Shown here: positions 6,594 through 9,623 of the stretch, in pieces
Layout of the letters: each line of letters starts with the position of its first letter
Position numbering within the stretch: the first letter of the stretch is position 1
DNA from: JBEKYD01 sp049509915
Lineage (GTDB): Bacteria > Acidobacteriota > Terriglobia > Bryobacterales > Bryobacteraceae
Reading direction: 5' to 3'
Assembly (NCBI GenBank): GCA_049509915.1
Contig: JBEKZL010000278.1
Location: 1 to 9,623, forward strand
Length of the DNA stretch: 9,623 nt
Notes under the pieces: generated by a model
The model's database searches: none
Told to the model about the DNA's origin: nothing
The model's input: only the letters and a program-made list of their open reading frames with translations
Made by a program: the position numbers and the translations under genes

Positions 6594-7559
6594 CTACGAA
6601 TTGGTCAGAATACGGTGTACGATCTCGGCGTTCTCCCGGACTTCGTCCTTGACGCGCGGGAACATGCCAACATAAACGGCGTCGATCGGCTTGATACTTG
6701 CGAAAGCCGTGCGGAAGGCGTGTTCGATGCCGCGGTCGGGAATGCGTCCGGCGGCCAGAATTTTGAACGCGAAGCAGGGCTTCTTGGTCTGCCGTATGGC
6801 TTTGTACATGCGCGCCGGGTCGCTCTGCATGTAGATGTCGCTGGTCATCTCCATGATTTCGCCGTTCAGCGCTTTCTTCCATTCGTCGGTGGTCCGGGTG
6901 CGGTTGTACACGCAGCCGGAATAGAAATCCACGTCCCAGCCTTCCGATTCCACCAGGTCGATGATCTCCGGCTTGTGCGTGCCCACTCCCACCATCACGC
7001 CCAGGTCGCGAGCCCGCTTGCACCATTCCTTCACCGTGTCCATCTCGCCGGTCTGGAAGGCCTTATCCACCACTTCCCCTTGCCTTTGCAGCGCCAGCGG
7101 CTTGAGCGTCTTCACCAGCATGGCCGAATCCACCCCGGCGGTCACCTGGATGATCAGGTGCATCTTGCCGCCTTCGGCTTGGAACCGCGCCCAATCCTGC
7201 GGCGCGCGGTCCAGGTGAACGTAGTTGAACGCATTGATTCCGAAGCGGTTGCACTGGTGCATGACGTTGCACACGCGGTCCGCCGTGTACCACTCTTTCA
7301 TCACCGTGCCCAAGGTATTGTTATAGTGCGCGAACCCGTAAAACGGGTTGACACCGAGAACCATGCGGCTGATCTCGACGTTGCCGAACTTGATCTTCGG
7401 CACCTGGATCTGAGAAGCCGGAACCGCCGGCCCGGTCGCCGCCGCCGGAGCCTGCGGCGCCCCCGGGGGCATATTCTGGGCCTGCGCCGACGTTACGCCG
7501 GTCAGACCGGCCGCCAGGGCCGCGCTCGATTGCAGAAAACCTCGACGCGTGTTCGACAT
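6594..7559 (-). CDS. Tat-exported TIM-barrel protein related to aldo/keto reductases
   Basis: A 321-residue protein with a Tat leader: twin arginines at 5-6 (NTRRGFLQSSAALAAGLTG), then a probable cleavage after SAQA (residue 27) and a Pro/Ala-rich linker to about 52. The ATG at 7559 has a perfect AGGAGG at 7568-7573 with 8-base spacing, so the upstream in-frame extension to 7664 is rejected. The barrel begins with KIKFGNVEISRMVLGVNPFYGFAHYN, continues with FGINAFNYVHLD, and has the AKR-like strand KPCFAFKILAAGRI (260-273) near the end. At the place where aldo/keto reductases have the catalytic Asp of 'DTA', this protein has Asn112, and the full Asp-Tyr-Lys-His tetrad is not evident, so NADPH-dependent reduction is doubtful. 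Export would also separate it from cytoplasmic NADPH. It is the first gene of the cluster and may act on the same sugar or its oxidised product (inference). Confidence 0.72.
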   Translation of the reverse strand: MSNTRRGFLQSSAALAAGLTGVTSAQAQNMPPGAPQAPAAATGPAVPASQIQVPKIKFGNVEISRMVLGVNPFYGFAHYNNTLGTVMKEWYTADRVCNVMHQCNRFGINAFNYVHLDRAPQDWARFQAEGGKMHLIIQVTAGVDSAMLVKTLKPLALQRQGEVVDKAFQTGEMDTVKEWCKRARDLGVMVGVGTHKPEIIDLVESEGWDVDFYSGCVYNRTRTTDEWKKALNGEIMEMTSDIYMQSDPARMYKAIRQTKKPCFAFKILAAGRIPDRGIEHAFRTAFASIKPIDAVYVGMFPRVKDEVRENAEIVHRILTNS

Positions 7560-7567
7560 TCGCACAA

Positions 7568-7573
7568 CCTCCT
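7568..7573 (-). promoter_or_regulatory. Strong Shine-Dalgarno of the first cluster gene
   Basis: AGGAGG on the minus strand, 8 bases before the ATG at 7559. It is the best ribosome binding site in the window and fixes the start of the AKR-like gene. The downstream genes rely on weaker sites and on stop/start overlaps. Confidence 0.85.
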
Positions 7574-7647
7574 CGGGGAACTTTCGCCGTTTTGGCGCCA
7601 GCCGGCCGGCCACCGGCCACGCGCAGCGAAAAGACAATTCAGGTCCT

Positions 7648-7653
7648 ATTATC
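7648..7653 (-). promoter_or_regulatory. Possible -10 element upstream of the cluster
   Basis: GATAAT lies about 90 bases before the first start codon, in an AT-richer patch of otherwise GC-rich leader. No convincing -35 hexamer is seen 16-18 bases upstream, where the hairpin arm CCGCCGGCG begins. Weak candidate only; the leader between it and the gene includes a GC-rich self-complementary stretch (about 7598-7618). Confidence 0.25.
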
Positions 7654-7670
7654 GTTTGTAGCACGATTCA

Positions 7671-7693
7671 CGCCGGCGGATGAACCGCCGGCG
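7671..7693. repeat. Perfect 9-bp GC-rich hairpin
   Basis: Arms CGCCGGCGG (7671-7679) and CCGCCGGCG (7685-7693) flank the 5-base loop ATGAA. No T-tract follows on either strand, so it is not a standard intrinsic terminator. It sits exactly where recognisable FliG coding begins and upstream of the leftward cluster. It may be a dispersed palindromic repeat or a rearrangement scar. Confidence 0.75.
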
Positions 7694-8135
7694 AGGCCAG
7701 CCTGGAATGCTGCGGCGGCGTACGCGCGGTGGCGCAAGTGCTGAACCATCTCGATTCGGGCGCCAGCACGGAGGTGCTCGAACAGATCGCCGCGGAGGAT
7801 CCGGGGCGGGCGCAGAACATCCGCCAACTCATGTTCCTGTTCGCCGATCTGGTGAACGTCAGCGCCGAGTCGCTCAAGACTCTGCTGGCGCGCGCCGACC
7901 GCAAGATGTTCACGCTGGCACTGAAGGGCGCCGAACCGAAAAGGAAAAAAACACGTCATGAGCCTTATGTCGAACCGGTCCGCCGAAATGCTGGAGGAAG
8001 ACCTGACGGCCTTGGGGCCGGTCCGCGTACGCGACGTCCAGGGAAGCGCAGCAACAGGTGATGACGTTGGCGGCGCAATTACAAGCCGAAGGACTCATCA
8101 GTCTGCAGCCGGCTTCGAACGAGCAATACGTGGTA
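7684..8135 (+). pseudogene. fliG: Decayed 3' half of flagellar motor switch gene fliG
   Basis: The conceptual translation matches the middle and C-terminal parts of FliG, the rotor protein that receives torque from the stator. Frame 1 (7684-7951) gives GGVRAVAQVLNHLDSGASTEVLEQ, then DPGRAQNIRQLMFLFADL and FTLALKGAEPKRKK. Frame 2 (about 7952-8041) gives HVMSLMSNRSAEMLEEDLTALGPVRVRDV, the torque-helix region. Frame 3 (about 8043-8135) gives EAQQQVMTLAAQLQAEGLISL and EQYVV. Each shift is a single extra base, the first in a run of seven A (7945-7951) and the second in GGG (8041-8043). The roughly 190 residues expected before this point in a normal FliG of about 330 are absent, and frame 1 is closed by TGA at 7681. 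After EQYVV, where FliG would be expected to end, there is CAG (8136-8138), suggesting a mutated TAG. No functional FliG can be made from it. Confidence 0.88.
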
Positions 8136-8174
8136 CAGACGCTGCGCGCCAACCTTCCTCGCTCGAAGCCCTGC

Positions 8175-9623
8175 TCAGGCGGCCGTCTGTTCAGCCGTCG
8201 GAGTCTCCAATCCCCGAGCGGCGACACGCTGGGATCTGGGCATGGGGCTTGGGAGCAAGCGCGCCGAATTGAGGATGAACAGCAGTTCGGAGCTGACGTG
8301 GATCAAGGCAGCCAGCACCGGATTCAAATATCCAAACGCTGCCAGCCCGACGCCGACTCCATCGACGGCCAGGGTTCCGGCGAAGTTCGTCATGATGATG
8401 CGGTTCGTCCGGCGGGCAAGCCGGATCACCTCAACCAACTTCAGGAGGTCGTCTCCGAGGAGCAGGACGTTGGCGCTCTCGCGCGCCACTTCGGTGCCGG
8501 AGCCCATGGCGATTCCGACGTGGGCCTCCATGAGCGCGGGAGCGTCATTAATGCCATCGCCGACCATGGCGACCGTCTTGCCTGAGCCGCGAAGTACTTG
8601 AACCCGCTCCAGCTTCTGCTGGGGCAGAAGTTCCGCCTCCACTTCATCCACTTGAAGTTGGTTTCCGACCGCCCGGCCGATCGGTACCGTATCCCCTGTG
8701 AGGAGTATGGTTCTGATCGACATCTCCTGCAGCGCTCGAACAGCCTCCACCGCCCCGGGCCTCAGAACGTCGGCAACCCATATGCTGCCCAAATGATCGC
8801 CCCCCTGCGCCACCAATATTTCGGTGTAGGAATCGTCGTCGACGGGAGGAATGGAAACTTCCACGCCATGCGCCAGCAAAAATGCTCTGCTTCCGACCAC
8901 AGTTTCCTCTCCGTCTACGCTGCAGGAAATACCCTTACCGGGCGTATAGGAAAACTCTTCCGGATCGACCAACGTGAGGGCTACCCTGTTGGCCATTCTT
9001 AAGATGGCGCGCGCCAATGGATGTTCGGAATACCGCTCCGCGCTGGCGGCAACACGCAGTAATCGTTCGCGCTCGATTTCCGCGCAAGGTTCGATGGATA
9101 CGACCTCGGGATTTCCGAGGGTGAGAGTGCCGGTCTTATCGAGGACCACGGTATCCACTTTGCCGAGGGCCTCTAGGTACAAGCCGCCTTTGACAATCGC
9201 GCCGTGCCGCGCGGCGCGTCCAATGGCGCCAAGAATGGCCAGCGGCGTACCCGCCGCAATACCGCACGCGCCCGCCACAATTACCACCGAAATCGTAGAG
9301 CGGGCGTTGTGCGTGAGGAGGAATGTGAAAAGCGCGCAGGTCAGCGCGAAATAGACCAGGTAGCCAGCCAGGCGGTCCGCCGTCTTTTGAATCGGAGCGC
9401 GCGAGCGCTTGGCCCGTTCCACCGCCTCGACGATCCTCCCGAAGGCCGTGTCGCGGCCAAGGGCTCCGGTCTGAATCTCGAGGATCCCGGACTGATTCAC
9501 CGTTCCGGCATAAGCGCGAGAACCGGGAATCTTCTCAACCGGCATGGATTCGCCGGTGATGGCTGCCTGGTCGACGAACGAGTGGCCGCCCACCACCACG
9601 CCGTCAACGGGCACGCGGCCGCC
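8175..9623 (-). CDS. P1B-type heavy-metal-transporting ATPase, C-terminal part (5' end outside window)
   Basis: At least 482 residues of a P-type ATPase that pumps a metal ion across the inner membrane. The frame is open to the window edge, so the real start is beyond it; an internal GTG at 9614 is not a start. Counting from that GTG, the actuator motif TGES is at 20-23, a membrane pair at about 84-126, the phosphorylated aspartate is Asp159 in DKTGTLT, the P1B hallmark SEHPLA is at 196-201, the hinge GDGINDAP is at 352-359, and the last membrane pair is at about 408-455. The metal-site helix reads VAGACGIAAGTPLAI: CPC of typical P1B pumps is replaced by G115-A116-C117. The final helix has H439-V-S-S-E443 before LLFILNSARLL. 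Neither matches the Cu, Zn/Cd or Co classes cleanly, so the substrate is undetermined. It converges on the fliG remnant with a gap of about 40 bases. Confidence 0.92.
   Translation of the reverse strand, partial: GGRVPVDGVVVGGHSFVDQAAITGESMPVEKIPGSRAYAGTVNQSGILEIQTGALGRDTAFGRIVEAVERAKRSRAPIQKTADRLAGYLVYFALTCALFTFLLTHNARSTISVVIVAGACGIAAGTPLAILGAIGRAARHGAIVKGGLYLEALGKVDTVVLDKTGTLTLGNPEVVSIEPCAEIERERLLRVAASAERYSEHPLARAILRMANRVALTLVDPEEFSYTPGKGISCSVDGEETVVGSRAFLLAHGVEVSIPPVDDDSYTEILVAQGGDHLGSIWVADVLRPGAVEAVRALQEMSIRTILLTGDTVPIGRAVGNQLQVDEVEAELLPQQKLERVQVLRGSGKTVAMVGDGINDAPALMEAHVGIAMGSGTEVARESANVLLLGDDLLKLVEVIRLARRTNRIIMTNFAGTLAVDGVGVGLAAFGYLNPVLAALIHVSSELLFILNSARLLPSPMPRSQRVAARGLETPTAEQTAA

Noticed and set aside
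6564..7661. Long plus-strand open frame of 365 codons opposite the AKR-like gene
   Set aside because: It is the full antisense of a well-supported Tat-signal gene, shows His/Arg/Val-rich composition typical of shadows in GC-rich DNA, and its beginning is made of the tandem repeat.
7560..7664. N-terminal extension of the AKR-like protein
   Set aside because: AGGAGG at 7568-7573 and the Tat leader directly after the ATG at 7559 fix the start. The extension would hide the leader.
7671..7693. Hairpin as an intrinsic terminator
   Set aside because: No run of T follows the stem on either strand, and it lies upstream of genes on the minus strand and before the remnant on the plus strand.
8242..8601. 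Plus-strand open frames over the P-type ATPase
   Set aside because: They are opposite conserved hinge and membrane motifs of the ATPase and have no domain of their own.
1..9623. CRISPR array, tRNA or rRNA gene
   Set aside because: No spaced direct repeats of the right size, no cloverleaf and no conserved rRNA strings were seen on either strand.

Overview
The window is GC-rich DNA from a Gram-negative bacterium, most likely an acidobacterium of the Solibacter/Bryobacter type. That placement is inferred from gene content (Tat-exported oxidoreductases, a multihaem cytochrome, DUF2911, a PA14-containing GH3, a FliG remnant) and not from a marker gene. Nearly all coding capacity is on the minus strand.

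Layout. Positions 1-96 (+) are the last 31 codons of a transposase, probably ISKra4 family, with a plausible element end near 120. Positions 154-7559 (-) hold a tight six-gene cluster. In transcription order it runs: a Tat-signal TIM-barrel protein related to aldo/keto reductases (7559-6594), a 101-base gap carrying a 10-base-period repeat, a Tat-signal gluconate-2-dehydrogenase subunit-3-like protein (6492-5950), a GMC-family flavin dehydrogenase (5945-4293), a membrane-anchored nine-haem cytochrome c (4296-3226), a secreted DUF2911 protein (3188-2712), and a secreted GH3 beta-glycosidase with a PA14 insertion (2715-154). Two junctions are 4-base GTGA stop/start overlaps and one gap is only 4 bases, so the last five genes look like one transcript. 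Positions about 7684-8135 (+) are a decayed 3' half of fliG: the N-terminal half is absent, there are two +1 frameshifts, and the stop codon appears lost. A perfect 9-base-pair hairpin sits at its broken end. Positions 8175-9623 (-) are the C-terminal part of a P1B-type metal ATPase, cut by the right edge of the window.

How the genes may work together. The cluster reads as a periplasmic module for hydrolysing and oxidising glycosides. GH3 would release a sugar from a beta-glycoside. The GMC flavoprotein, carried out with its Tat-signal partner, would oxidise a sugar or glycoside. Electrons would pass to the nine-haem cytochrome and on to the quinone pool or another carrier. GMC plus subunit 3 plus cytochrome c is a known arrangement for membrane sugar dehydrogenases and glucoside 3-dehydrogenases. 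The unusual points are the electron-accepting partner, which looks like a NapC/NrfH-type anchor extended to nine haems rather than the usual small cytochrome, and the translational linkage to a GH3. The substrate is not readable from sequence.

The flanks (IS end, broken fliG, GC-rich hairpin) suggest that the cluster lies in a rearranged part of the genome. The metal ATPase lacks the canonical CPC metal-binding motif, which is replaced by Gly-Ala-Cys.
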